The notes below the pieces were generated by a model. It was not told the origin of the DNA, ran no database searches, and was given only the letters and a program-made list of their open reading frames with translations. Made by a program: the position numbers and the translations under genes. A DNA stretch of 64,000 nt, taken from an uncultured Williamsia sp. GTDB lineage: Bacteria; Actinomycetota; Actinomycetes; Mycobacteriales; Mycobacteriaceae. Positions 47,303 through 55,387 of this stretch are shown in pieces (position 1 is the first letter of the stretch; each line of letters opens with the position of its first letter). Location of the stretch: NCBI RefSeq assembly GCF_947494875.1, contig NZ_CANLWM010000002.1, positions 558,001 through 622,000 of the forward strand, given 5' to 3'.

Positions 47303-47344
47303 GTCGAGTGGGCGGCAGGAGGCGTCGAATGGGCGGTAGGCACG
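47303..47344. repeat. Forward block: two 21-bp repeat units
   Basis: Units start at 47303 and 47324, both GTCGAnTGGGCGGnAGG. They share GTC, TGGGCGGT and GG at the same unit positions as the two units at 8711-8752. Confidence 0.85.
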
Positions 47345-47360
47345 TGACCGCCCCCGAGCC

Positions 47361-47420
47361 GCCCACTCGATCGCTCCGAACGCCCACTCGACGCGTCCGA
47401 GCGCCCAGTCGACGCCTGGG
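47361..47420. repeat. Inverted block: three 21-bp repeat units
   Basis: GCCCAnTCGA starts at 47361, 47382 and 47403, exactly 21 bp apart, and is the reverse complement of the forward core. GCCGCCCACTCGA (47358-47370) pairs perfectly with 47304-47316. CCCAGGC (47281-47287) and GCCTGGG (47414-47420) bracket the whole array. It abuts the thioesterase stop codon (47421). Confidence 0.85.
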
Positions 47421-48347
47421 TCAGGTGAGGTGGACGGCCGCGGAGCCCTGGACGACGAGGGTGTCGTCGGGGGCACGGAGGTCGGCCGCGATGGACACGA
47501 CCCGTCGGCCGACGCGGACGAAGCGGGTCGCGATGGTCATCTCGTCGACGTCGACGGGCGGCGAGCGGAAGAAGTCGACGGACAGGTCGGCGAGCCGGTA
47601 GTCCTGCCCGGCACCGGTCCGCGACTGCCCGGCCCACGAACACGCCTGCGCCACGACGGCCGCGACCACACCGCCGTGCATCGACCCGAGTGCGTTCGCC
47701 ATCCACGGAGCCGGGCGGAACAGTGCCCCGCCGGCGGTGGGCGTCAGGCCGAGCACGTCGGCGACGGGTCCCGCGGCCATCCTGCCGTCGACGATCGCGG
47801 CGACGATCTGCTCGCCGGTCAGCACCGGGTCGATCGCCGGGGGCGGAGTGGCGTCCGCGGCGAGGCGCGCGGGTACCGGCCACCCGCGCGGACCGTCCGC
47901 TGCTGCCGCACCCGAGAGCCGTTCCCGCAGTACGTCGTCGAACACCCGACCTGTCCGCGCGCTGCGGGCGAGCACCGTGGCGACCAGGTCGTCGCCGGCG
48001 GCGACGTCGATGGAGGTGAGCCCGAACGATCCCCCGTCGTGCCGCAGCGTCGCGACCGCGTCGAGCACGCCCTCGGGCGCGAGCCCGAGTCCGGTGGTGG
48101 CGAAGACCAGACTCGCCTGGACCACCCCCTGGTCGGCCGGCGTCTGGGCGACGAACGGTGCCCCGGCCGCGGAGTCGACGAGGACGGCCCACGCCGCGAT
48201 GTCGATCCGACCCCGGTGGTCGACGAGCAGTCCGCCGAGACGCTGACGCATCCGTGTGGCCGGGGCCGTCGGCGGCTCGCCACCCACGCCGAAGACGGTG
48301 AGGGGATCGTCTCCGATCGTCAGGGAGGCGGAATCGGCTCGGGTCAT
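47421..48347 (-). CDS. Double-hotdog acyl-CoA thioesterase-like protein
   Basis: 308 residues with two hotdog domains in tandem. The first has RGRIDIAAWAVLVDSAAGAP, the second MANALGSMHGGVVAAVVAQA, with the usual Asn/His-Gly-Gly of PaaI-type thioesterases. LADLSVDFFRSPPVDVDEMT is the second-domain central strand. It hydrolyses acyl- or aroyl-CoAs; the substrate is unknown. The ATG at 48347 begins the family-like region. The 21-bp repeat array ends at its stop codon. Confidence 0.85.
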   Translation of the reverse strand: MTRADSASLTIGDDPLTVFGVGGEPPTAPATRMRQRLGGLLVDHRGRIDIAAWAVLVDSAAGAPFVAQTPADQGVVQASLVFATTGLGLAPEGVLDAVATLRHDGGSFGLTSIDVAAGDDLVATVLARSARTGRVFDDVLRERLSGAAAADGPRGWPVPARLAADATPPPAIDPVLTGEQIVAAIVDGRMAAGPVADVLGLTPTAGGALFRPAPWMANALGSMHGGVVAAVVAQACSWAGQSRTGAGQDYRLADLSVDFFRSPPVDVDEMTIATRFVRVGRRVVSIAADLRAPDDTLVVQGSAAVHLT

Positions 48348-48399
48348 GCCAGGATGCTTACCAGCAGCAACGACGACGACCGGACGCGAGGAGGTGCGA

Positions 48400-48750
48400 A
48401 TGAGTCGGACACCACATCCCGGCGCGGTGTCGCTCCTGCGCGCCGACGGCATGGCGTCCGCTCTCCTCGTGACGCTGTCGTGGTGGTCGGCGATCCTGCT
48501 CGCCGGTCCCCTCACCCCGGGCGCGGTGGCCGCGTCCGCGACCGTGGCCGTCGGCCTCGTCGTCCTGAGCCACCCGACGACACGCGCTGCCCTGGTCGCT
48601 CGACTGGCGATCCTCGTGCGTCGCCCGGCACCGCCGCCACCGCTCCCCCGGCCCGCCGCACCCGAACCGCACACACCACGGATCGCACTCCGCGCCGTCT
48701 CGACCGTCCGCCGCACCCGCGCACCGGGTGTCGTCGTCGCGACGGCCTGA
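48400..48750 (+). CDS. Small two-TM hypothetical membrane protein
   Basis: 116 residues, not recognised. Two hydrophobic helices (MASALLVTLSWWSAILLAGP, about 18-37, and ASATVAVGLVVLSH, about 45-58) are followed by a basic, Pro-rich C-terminal tail (RRPAPPPPLPRPAAPEP). The ATG at 48400 follows GAGGAGG. It lies 80 nt before the ABC transporter genes on the same strand and could be an accessory subunit. Confidence 0.7.
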   Translation: MSRTPHPGAVSLLRADGMASALLVTLSWWSAILLAGPLTPGAVAASATVAVGLVVLSHPTTRAALVARLAILVRRPAPPPPLPRPAAPEPHTPRIALRAVSTVRRTRAPGVVVATA

Positions 48751-48830
48751 TCACACCGACGAGGCCGCCGCACCGCGCCCCTCGTCCACCCGGCGGCCCG
48801 ACGGCCGTCACCGCATTCTGGAGTACACCC

Positions 48831-49442
48831 GTGCTGTTTCTCGACCACGTCGACATCGCGATCGACGACCTGTCCCTCGTCACCGACCTCACCCTCTCCC
48901 TCGACTCGGGCACCGTGCTCGCGGTCACCGGCCGCAACGGCAGCGGCAAATCGACGCTCCTGCAGTGCATCGCCGGCCTGCGAACCGTCGCCGGCGGCAC
49001 CATCACTCTCGACGGTGTCCTCGCCGACGAGACCGACCCCGACTTCCGCCGCCTCGTCTCCGCCCATCTGGGGGATGACGCCGTGTTCGCGGAACTGACC
49101 GTCGCCGAACACCTGGAGTTGCTGTCGACGACCTGGCGACGCGGTCCCCGCGCCGGCGCCGAGCTGCTGGGCGACGCGGGCATCGACCATCTCGCCGACC
49201 GTTTCCCGCACACCCTCTCCACCGGACAGTGGGCCCGGTTCGATCTCTGTGCGGCGTTCCTGCCCGGAACGGCGCTCGTCGTCCTCGACGAACCCGAGAC
49301 CGGACTGGATGTCGAAGGTCGTTCGTGGCTCACACATCTCGTCGACGTCGCACGTGACGGGGGATCGATCGTCGCGCTCGCCACCCACCGACCGGACATC
49401 GTCGCCGACCTGGGGCCGATCACCGTGGAGATCGGCCGATGA
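48831..49442 (+). CDS. ABC transporter ATP-binding protein
   Basis: Short ATPase subunit, 203 residues. Walker A GRNGSGKST (about 32-40), the signature loop LSTGQWARFD (normally LSGGQ, so Gly is replaced by Thr), Walker B ALVVLDEPETGLD and the H-loop ATHRPD are seen. The degenerate signature and short length are common in ABC-2-like exporters. The GTG at 48831 follows TGGAG at 8 nt. The stop overlaps the permease start by 4 bp. The substrate is unknown. Confidence 0.87.
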   Translation: MLFLDHVDIAIDDLSLVTDLTLSLDSGTVLAVTGRNGSGKSTLLQCIAGLRTVAGGTITLDGVLADETDPDFRRLVSAHLGDDAVFAELTVAEHLELLSTTWRRGPRAGAELLGDAGIDHLADRFPHTLSTGQWARFDLCAAFLPGTALVVLDEPETGLDVEGRSWLTHLVDVARDGGSIVALATHRPDIVADLGPITVEIGR

Positions 49443-50602
49443 CCCGCGACGACATCCCCGGCGTCCTCCTCGCGGTGGTGATCGGTGCGGGAGTGCTCTG
49501 GAACGTGCTCGGGCCCGACGCTCTCGGTGGCGTGATCACCGTCTCGGGCGGACTGATCGGTGTCGCCGTCTGGGCCGGGGCCGTGGCCGCAGGTGTCGTC
49601 GGTGTCCCGGCGTGGTGGTGGGGCCCGGTGCGCGTGTCCACCGCCCGGATGCGGTGGTCGCTCGTCGGCCCAGCCCACCGCGAACCGGCCCTGGGCGCCG
49701 CGCTCGTCCGGGTCCTCGGTGTCATCGTCGTCTCGGGCGCCGCGGTCGGGCTGATCGTGGGTGCTCTCGCGCGGTCGTCGCCCGGCGTGGGATCGCTCGG
49801 TGTCGGCATGAGCGCAGTGGTCGGAGCGGTCGTCGCGGCGGTGATCGTCGGAACAGCCTTGCTCGCACAGATGCGTCGCAGCGCGCGCCTGTCGCCGGGT
49901 GGTGCCGTGCGTCCGATCGGTCGGTGGCACCGCCGCGTCGTGTCACCGGTCGACGGTCTGGCCGCCGCAGGGACGCTTCTCCTGATGACCGCCGACACCG
50001 AGTTCGTCGAGCACGCGCGCCGGGTTCGCTGGTGCGCTGGACACTCCGTGTCGCCGAGCCGAGCGGTCGCGAGCACGTCGGTCGTGTGGTCGATGTTCCG
50101 TGCCGACGTCGTCCGTCTCCGCCGACGCCCAGGCGATCTCCTGGCGTGGGCGGCGGTCGTCGCCCTCACAGCGGCCCTCGGACTCACGACGTCGGTGTCC
50201 GCCGGCGCACCTGCGGTCCTTGCTCTGCTCGGCTACCGCGCCGCCGGTGCGGTGGCGTCAGGCCTCCGGACGGTGACCACCACGCCCGCCCTGCGCCGGT
50301 CGCTGGCGGTGTCGGATGCACAGATGGTGCTCGCGCACAGCGTCATCCCGGCCACCGCGGTCGTTGCGTGGACGGTCGCCGCGACGATGACCGTCAGCGG
50401 GGTGTCTCCCCTCGCCTGGGCGGTGATCGCGATCGGGGTCGTCGTCGCCGCGCTGCGCCGCACGACGCGTCCCGAGTTGCCCTGGGACGCACCGGTGTAC
50501 GTCACCGGTCAGGGCGGTGTGGCACAACCTCTGCTGTTGCTGGCACTGCTGCGCGGCCACATCGCCGTCGTCGTCGTGGCGGTGGTGGCCTGCCTGATGT
50601 GA
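49439..50602 (+). CDS. ABC transporter membrane subunit
   Basis: 387 residues with about nine to ten hydrophobic helices, for example GVLLAVVIGAGVLWNVLG, VIVVSGAAVGLIVGALA and LLAWAAVVALTAALGL. A charged cytoplasmic loop (MFRADVVRLRRRPGD) sits in the middle. It is not similar to a named permease family that I recognise; the ATGA overlap with the ATPase gene makes it the membrane partner. It converges on the gene at 50611 with an 8-nt gap. Confidence 0.8.
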   Translation: MTRDDIPGVLLAVVIGAGVLWNVLGPDALGGVITVSGGLIGVAVWAGAVAAGVVGVPAWWWGPVRVSTARMRWSLVGPAHREPALGAALVRVLGVIVVSGAAVGLIVGALARSSPGVGSLGVGMSAVVGAVVAAVIVGTALLAQMRRSARLSPGGAVRPIGRWHRRVVSPVDGLAAAGTLLLMTADTEFVEHARRVRWCAGHSVSPSRAVASTSVVWSMFRADVVRLRRRPGDLLAWAAVVALTAALGLTTSVSAGAPAVLALLGYRAAGAVASGLRTVTTTPALRRSLAVSDAQMVLAHSVIPATAVVAWTVAATMTVSGVSPLAWAVIAIGVVVAALRRTTRPELPWDAPVYVTGQGGVAQPLLLLALLRGHIAVVVVAVVACLM

Positions 50603-50610
50603 TCACGACC

Positions 50611-51699
50611 TCAGCGCTGGAACCGTCCCGCGAACGCCCGCAGCGGGAGGTCCGCGCTGGTGATGATCCCGGGCCGGGCCTCGTGCACCGATCGGATCGA
50701 GTTGATGGCCGGCAGGCCGGTCACCGTCATGCCGATCGACGCGAAATCGCTCGGGTCGTCGAGTCGAACGCCGGGCTTGGGGAAGATCATGTGCTTGCTG
50801 TAGATGTTCGGGTCACCCTTGATGTGGGTGATGTAGCAGCCCTTGATGTCCCACGCAGGATCGGTGTGCGGCGTCATCTGCCACTCGAGGTGGGTCTCGA
50901 CGCGCGGCACCCCGTCGACGATCCCCTGGTACTTGATGTAGTTCGCCCCCAGTGATCCCTTCGGCATCTGGTACCAGCCGAGGTCGACGTCCTTCGTGCA
51001 GGCACCGAGTTCGTAGGAGAACGCGACCTCGTCGAGCGGGAGATCGAAGGCGTCGGCCATGAGCCGCACACTGTCCTCGAACACGGCGGTGTACTTGTAC
51101 AACGAGTCGGGGATGGTCGGGTCGTCGACGGGGCGCCCGTAGCCGACCTCTTTCCACGTCTCGACGGAGTGGTGGCAGGAGACGTCGACGGACTCGGTGA
51201 CGGTGATGTTCTCGATCTCGGCGACGTCGGCGGTGTGGACGATGCCGAGGATCTGCGCGAGGCCCGGGTTCATGCCCGTGCCGTAGAAGGTGGATCCGCC
51301 CTTCTGGCAGGCGGCGTCGAGGACCTCGGTGATCGGCCTGCCCGACGGATGGCTGTGGTTGGCGTTGCGGTGGTGCCCGGTGATGAAGTCGGCGGTGGTG
51401 ACGACGTCGATACCCGCCTCGAGGACCGGCACGTACAGATCCTCGTCCGGGAAGACGCCGTGGAACGTCACGACATCCGGTTTCGCGGCGATGATCTCGT
51501 CGATGCTGCCGGTCGCGATCACCCCGTTGGGTTCGAGGCCGGCGAGCACACCCGCGTCCTGACCAACCTTGTTCGGCGAATAGCAGTGCACGCCGACGAG
51601 TTCGAGATCGCGGTGTGTGGCGATCCGCTTGATCATCTCGGAGCCGACGTTGCCGGTGGCCACCTGGAAGACGCGGATGGGTGTCGATGGTGTTGTCAT
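50611..51699 (-). CDS. Dihydrodipicolinate reductase-like NAD(P)-dependent oxidoreductase
   Basis: 362 residues with an N-terminal Rossmann fold: RVFQVATGNVGSEMIKRIAT, then VVTFHGVFPDEDLY and FYGTGMNPGLAQIL. This is the actinobacterial group annotated as dihydrodipicolinate reductase or diaminopimelate dehydrogenase-like, which is not DapB. The reaction is unknown; many copies sit beside steroid- and lipid-degradation genes. The ATG at 51699 begins 14 nt after the Rieske gene stop, so the two form an operon. Confidence 0.82.
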   Translation of the reverse strand: MTTPSTPIRVFQVATGNVGSEMIKRIATHRDLELVGVHCYSPNKVGQDAGVLAGLEPNGVIATGSIDEIIAAKPDVVTFHGVFPDEDLYVPVLEAGIDVVTTADFITGHHRNANHSHPSGRPITEVLDAACQKGGSTFYGTGMNPGLAQILGIVHTADVAEIENITVTESVDVSCHHSVETWKEVGYGRPVDDPTIPDSLYKYTAVFEDSVRLMADAFDLPLDEVAFSYELGACTKDVDLGWYQMPKGSLGANYIKYQGIVDGVPRVETHLEWQMTPHTDPAWDIKGCYITHIKGDPNIYSKHMIFPKPGVRLDDPSDFASIGMTVTGLPAINSIRSVHEARPGIITSADLPLRAFAGRFQR

Positions 51700-51713
51700 G
51701 GTGAGCCTCTCGG

Positions 51714-52736
51714 TCAGCGGGTGGTGTGCGCGCGGGCGGCGGCGGCGACGGGATCGAAGTCGTCGGGGTAGAACTGCGTCGCCCAGCGTCGGATGGCGGT
51801 GAAGCCGGCGAACTCCTTCGGGGACAGAGCCGGCGGGTCGGAGTAGCGCTGGTGCTTCCAGATGTGGACGTCGTTGCTGAACTGTTCGATGACACCCGCG
51901 GCGTGCCGGAGTGCCCGACTGGTTGGTTCCGGGCTGTCGTCACCGGGCTTGCGGCCGATCCAGGTGGTGAACCGCACGTCGGACGTGGTCGCGTCGATAG
52001 GGGTGACCGCGGTGAGAGTCCTGTTGTCGATCATCCCCCAGCTCTTGGTGCACGCGACGCCGATCCCCGAGTTGATCGCCTGGACACCGCTGTTGATCTC
52101 GTCGGCGGGCACATCGTCGAAGGCGACGGTGAAGTCGACGTAGGACACCGGTGCGTCGAAGTCGTGTCGGGTGAACTCCGGGACCAGCGGGGTGTCGTGC
52201 ACGTATGTGAAATGCGCGAAATCGACCCCGTTCTCCATCACGTACTGCGGGTGGATCTCGACGCCGGGCTCGTACAGGGTGCTGTGGCCGTACGCGGGGT
52301 AGTAGTCGGCCTCGCTCTTCCCGTCGTCGAACCCGGTGAGCGCCGCGGCGACGCCGAAGTAGGGATCCCGGCGCTGCTCGTCGTGCCAGATGAAGATCGA
52401 CTCGCTGTGTTCCTCGACCGGGTAGGTCCGGATCTTCCGACCCTTGTTCGGACGCTTCTCGTAGGGCACACAGACGTTGCGCCCCTCGGTGTTCCATTCC
52501 CATCCGTGGAAGGGGCACCGGACGATCTCCCCGTCGACGGTGCCGCCGAATCCCAGGTGGGCACCCAGGTGTTCACAGTAGGCGTCCATGACGGTCACCT
52601 GTCCCGTGGCCGACCGCCACGCGACCATCTCGGTGTCGAAGTAGTGCATGCGGTGCACGGCGCCGACAGCGATCTCGGCCGACCACGCGACCTGGAACCA
52701 TCCGGTCGGCCTCATCGGCAGGGGCGTCTTCGCCAT
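51714..52736 (-). CDS. Rieske non-heme iron oxygenase, KshA-like
   Basis: 340 residues. The N-terminal Rieske domain has Cys54/His56 (YCEHLGAHLG) and Cys74/His77 (CPFHGWEW). The catalytic domain has the mononuclear-iron site with Asn169, Asp172, His175 and His180 (ENGVDFAHFTYVHDT). RPTGWFQVAWSAEIAVG is close to the KshA N-terminus. It needs a reductase such as the KshB-type protein at 7640. The substrate may be a steroid or steroid-like acid. The ATG at 52736 has GGAAGGA upstream. Confidence 0.88.
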   Translation of the reverse strand: MAKTPLPMRPTGWFQVAWSAEIAVGAVHRMHYFDTEMVAWRSATGQVTVMDAYCEHLGAHLGFGGTVDGEIVRCPFHGWEWNTEGRNVCVPYEKRPNKGRKIRTYPVEEHSESIFIWHDEQRRDPYFGVAAALTGFDDGKSEADYYPAYGHSTLYEPGVEIHPQYVMENGVDFAHFTYVHDTPLVPEFTRHDFDAPVSYVDFTVAFDDVPADEINSGVQAINSGIGVACTKSWGMIDNRTLTAVTPIDATTSDVRFTTWIGRKPGDDSPEPTSRALRHAAGVIEQFSNDVHIWKHQRYSDPPALSPKEFAGFTAIRRWATQFYPDDFDPVAAAARAHTTR

Positions 52737-52796
52737 CGCTGTCCTTCCGCTGTCCCTCGGGCGACGTCTCCGACCGTAGAGGGTTCTGTGAAAAAA

Positions 52797-52810
52797 AGAC
52801 AGAGGTGTCT
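52797..52810. promoter_or_regulatory. Inverted repeat between the KshA-like gene and a TetR gene
   Basis: AGACA-GAGG-TGTCT is a perfect 5-bp inverted repeat after a run of seven A. It lies 60 nt upstream of the Rieske ATG and 30 nt upstream of the TetR ATG, so one bound dimer could control both. Confidence 0.5.
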
Positions 52811-52840
52811 GCGAAACAGCCTGACCAGTACCCTTCGGTC

Positions 52841-53500
52841 ATGGTCGAGACCGGTGTGGCGGAACGCCGCGCGAACAAGCGCGGCCAGGCGACGCGCGAA
52901 TCGATGCTCGACGCGGCGCTGCACGCCCTGGCGACAGGCGACCCCGGGTCGGTGTCGGGCAACCGGATCGCCAAGGACGCCGGCGCGACATGGGGTGCCA
53001 TCAAGTACCAGTTCGGGGACATCGACGGCCTCTGGGCAGCGGTGCTGCGGTACACCGCGGAACGTCGCGGGGACCTCCCCGCCAAGTCGGCACCGGGCGC
53101 GACGCTGCGCGAACGCGTCGCGACGATCGTCGACAACCTCTACGACGGCCTGTCGGGCACCGACTCCCGCGCCATCGAGACACTGCGCGCGGCGATGCCT
53201 CGTGACCGCGACGAATTCGAGCGTCTGTTCCCGCTCACCGCAGCCGAATTCGCGTCCTGGCGCGAGGCGTGGCTCGACACGTGTCGACGCGCCTTCGCCG
53301 GACTCGGCGTCGACCCCGACCGCCTGGCCGAGGTGGCCGCCTTCATCCCGGGCGCCATGCGCGGCATCGTCTCCGAGCGGCAGCTCGGCTCCTACAACGA
53401 TCTCGACCTCGCACGCGTCGGACTCACGAACGCGATCGTCGCCTACCTCGACCCGGGCGTGGCCCGACCCACCCCGGCACCTGCCCACCGCCGGAGGTAG
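52841..53500 (+). CDS. TetR family regulator divergent from the KshA-like operon
   Basis: 219 residues. HTH about 11-58 (NKRGQATRESMLDAALHALA, then NRIAKDAGATWGAIKYQFGD). The ligand domain includes FAGLGVDPDRLAEVAAFIPG. The start is uncertain: ATG at 52841 (with a TACCCT -10-like element 6 nt upstream, suggesting a leaderless mRNA) or GTG at 52805, which lies inside the palindrome. Its last 58 nt overlap the end of the convergent TetR gene. Confidence 0.85.
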   Translation: MVETGVAERRANKRGQATRESMLDAALHALATGDPGSVSGNRIAKDAGATWGAIKYQFGDIDGLWAAVLRYTAERRGDLPAKSAPGATLRERVATIVDNLYDGLSGTDSRAIETLRAAMPRDRDEFERLFPLTAAEFASWREAWLDTCRRAFAGLGVDPDRLAEVAAFIPGAMRGIVSERQLGSYNDLDLARVGLTNAIVAYLDPGVARPTPAPAHRRR

Positions 53501-54039
53501 CGGCGCAGTTCTGCGCCGTCGCGCGGGGGGTCACCGGGGTCGACGAGGAACGACTGCACCGTCCGCAGCATGTGTTCCACCAGCTCGTCGCGGTCGGTGT
53601 CGGTCCACCCGGTCCAGTCGATGCCGTAGCCGTCGACGATGGACCGGCCCAGTGCCACGGCCCGTGGCGACGTGACGGCGGCGACCGCATCGCCACCGGT
53701 GAAGAGAAGTGCGAAACGCCTGTTGGCCCTCAGCATCTCCACCGTCCGCGCGATGGCCTCGACGACGGCCTCGGACACGTCCGTGATCCCGCTCGTCGCC
53801 GCGGCGAGGTCGCGGACGAGCTGCTCGGCAGCGCGTTCGGCGGCCGCGCGCACGAGCTCGTCGGTACCGGCGAAGTACCGGTAGACGGTTTGCCGCGTGA
53901 CCCCGAGCGCTTTGGCCACCTGGAGGATCGACGGACTCGCCGCGCCGGAATCGATGAGCTCGCCGGTCACACGCAGGATCCGCTCGACAGCCTCGTCGTC
54001 TGATGCCGGGGTGTCACCACCCCAGCCGTGAGTCCGCAT
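53443..54039 (-). CDS. TetR family regulator divergent from the second Rieske oxygenase
   Basis: 198 residues. HTH about 14-62 (ERILRVTGELIDSGAASPSI, then AKALGVTRQTVYRYFAGTDE). The ligand domain includes VEMLRANRRFALLFTGGDAV. The ATG at 54039 starts just before the HTH; longer frames run into the intergenic region. It shares a 70-nt gap with the Rieske gene at 54110, which it probably controls. Its 3' end overlaps the neighbouring TetR gene by 58 nt. Confidence 0.85.
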   Translation of the reverse strand: MRTHGWGGDTPASDDEAVERILRVTGELIDSGAASPSILQVAKALGVTRQTVYRYFAGTDELVRAAAERAAEQLVRDLAAATSGITDVSEAVVEAIARTVEMLRANRRFALLFTGGDAVAAVTSPRAVALGRSIVDGYGIDWTGWTDTDRDELVEHMLRTVQSFLVDPGDPPRDGAELRRYLRRWAGAGVGRATPGSR

Positions 54040-54096
54040 CGAATCAGTCAACCAGTGAACGGAGCCAAAACGGGTAGACAGTACGGCGCGCCAGTG

Positions 54097-54102
54097 TATG
54101 GT
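54097..54102 (+). promoter_or_regulatory. -10 element for a leaderless Rieske transcript
   Basis: TATGGT ends 7 nt before the ATG at 54110, the spacing expected if transcription starts at the start codon. No Shine-Dalgarno is present. It decides the start at 54110 over the ATG at 54098, which overlaps this box. Confidence 0.55.
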
Positions 54103-54109
54103 CACGATC

Positions 54110-55285
54110 ATGACGTCCACGCTCGGCTCCACGACTCCCCTCGGCCCCGATCTGACGCGCCGCGGACTCGATCTCGCGCTCGCGGGGACGACGGACATGG
54201 CCCCGACGACCATGCGTGTGCCGCTGAGCTATTACTCCGACGACAAGCTGACCGACATCGAACAGACGACGATCCTGCGTCGCACGCCCCTGGCCGTGCT
54301 CGCGTCGGCGCAGATCCCCGTCGTCGACGACTACGTCGTCCGCGAGGTCATCGGCGACTCGCTGCTCATCACCCGTGACCGCGACGGCACCGCGCACGTC
54401 TTCCTGAACTACTGCCGTCACCGCGGAGCGATGCCGGCCTGCGGCGCGGGCAACGCGCGCCGGTTCACCTGCCCGTATCACGCCTGGGTCTACGACAACC
54501 GCGGTCGCCTCAAGGGGGTTCCCGGGCGGGCCGGTTTCGACGACGTCGACCTCGACTCCTACGGGCTCGTCGAACTGCCCAGCGAGGAGCGGCACGGGTG
54601 GGTGTGGGCGGTCCTCACCGCCGGCGCCGAACTCGACCTCGACGCCCATCTCGGCAGCATCGGACCCGAACTGGAGCAGTTCGACTTCGGGGCGTACCAG
54701 TACCACGACGAGCGGTTCCTCGACTCGGACGTGAACTGGAAGGGTGCGCTCGAGGCGTTCGCCGAGGGATACCACTTCCCGTTCGTCCACGGAGACAGCG
54801 TCATCGGACAGAACACGATCGCGAACACGCATGTCTACGACGCCTTCGGGAAACACCATCGGATCGGCTTCCCGTTCACCTGGATCACCGCCCTCGAGGG
54901 CACAGAGCCCGATGCGCAGCACTGGGACCCGACCTCGCAGATGGGCCTGATCTACTGGATCTACCCCAACCTCATCCTGGCGAACAGTCCGGTGGGCGTG
55001 GAGGTGATCGACATCCTCCCCGACGGGGCCGCGGGCAGGTGCCGCATCCGGCATAGTTGGATGGCGAAGTACCCGGCGACGACCGACGAGCAGCGCGAAC
55101 TCTACGACGGCATCTTCGCCCAGGTGCACGCGGCGGTCCGCGACGAGGACTTCACCATGCTGCCGCAGTGCAGCCAGGGTGCACAGCGCGGACAACACGA
55201 CCACATGCTGCTGGGCCGCAACGAGATCGGCGTGCAGAACATGGTCCGGGTGCTGTCGGGGGCCCTCGGCATCTCCCTCGCCTGA
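54110..55285 (+). CDS. Aromatic ring-hydroxylating dioxygenase alpha-subunit type Rieske protein
   Basis: 391 residues. Rieske site: Cys102/His104 (YCRHRGAMPAC) and Cys121/His124 (CPYHAWVY). Catalytic domain: NWKGALEAFAEGYHFPFVHG with the two iron His. This is the Rieske/large-subunit layout of phenylpropionate dioxygenase-like enzymes. No beta subunit of classical type is adjacent, but a SnoaL-like protein is encoded at 56632. Substrate and electron donors are unknown. Confidence 0.88.
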   Translation: MTSTLGSTTPLGPDLTRRGLDLALAGTTDMAPTTMRVPLSYYSDDKLTDIEQTTILRRTPLAVLASAQIPVVDDYVVREVIGDSLLITRDRDGTAHVFLNYCRHRGAMPACGAGNARRFTCPYHAWVYDNRGRLKGVPGRAGFDDVDLDSYGLVELPSEERHGWVWAVLTAGAELDLDAHLGSIGPELEQFDFGAYQYHDERFLDSDVNWKGALEAFAEGYHFPFVHGDSVIGQNTIANTHVYDAFGKHHRIGFPFTWITALEGTEPDAQHWDPTSQMGLIYWIYPNLILANSPVGVEVIDILPDGAAGRCRIRHSWMAKYPATTDEQRELYDGIFAQVHAAVRDEDFTMLPQCSQGAQRGQHDHMLLGRNEIGVQNMVRVLSGALGISLA

Positions 55286-55387
55286 CGTGCCGATCTCATC
55301 GTGAGACTCGGCGCGTGGTGTCGGGGGGCGTCACCGCTGGTCAGAGCCCTGACGTGAGGGGGCCCGCCTGCTCCGACGAGATGGCCC

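Noticed and set aside
37182-47420. CRISPR arrays at the 21-bp repeat sites
   Set aside because: Units are contiguous without spacers, degenerate, and arranged in inverted blocks; no cas genes are present.
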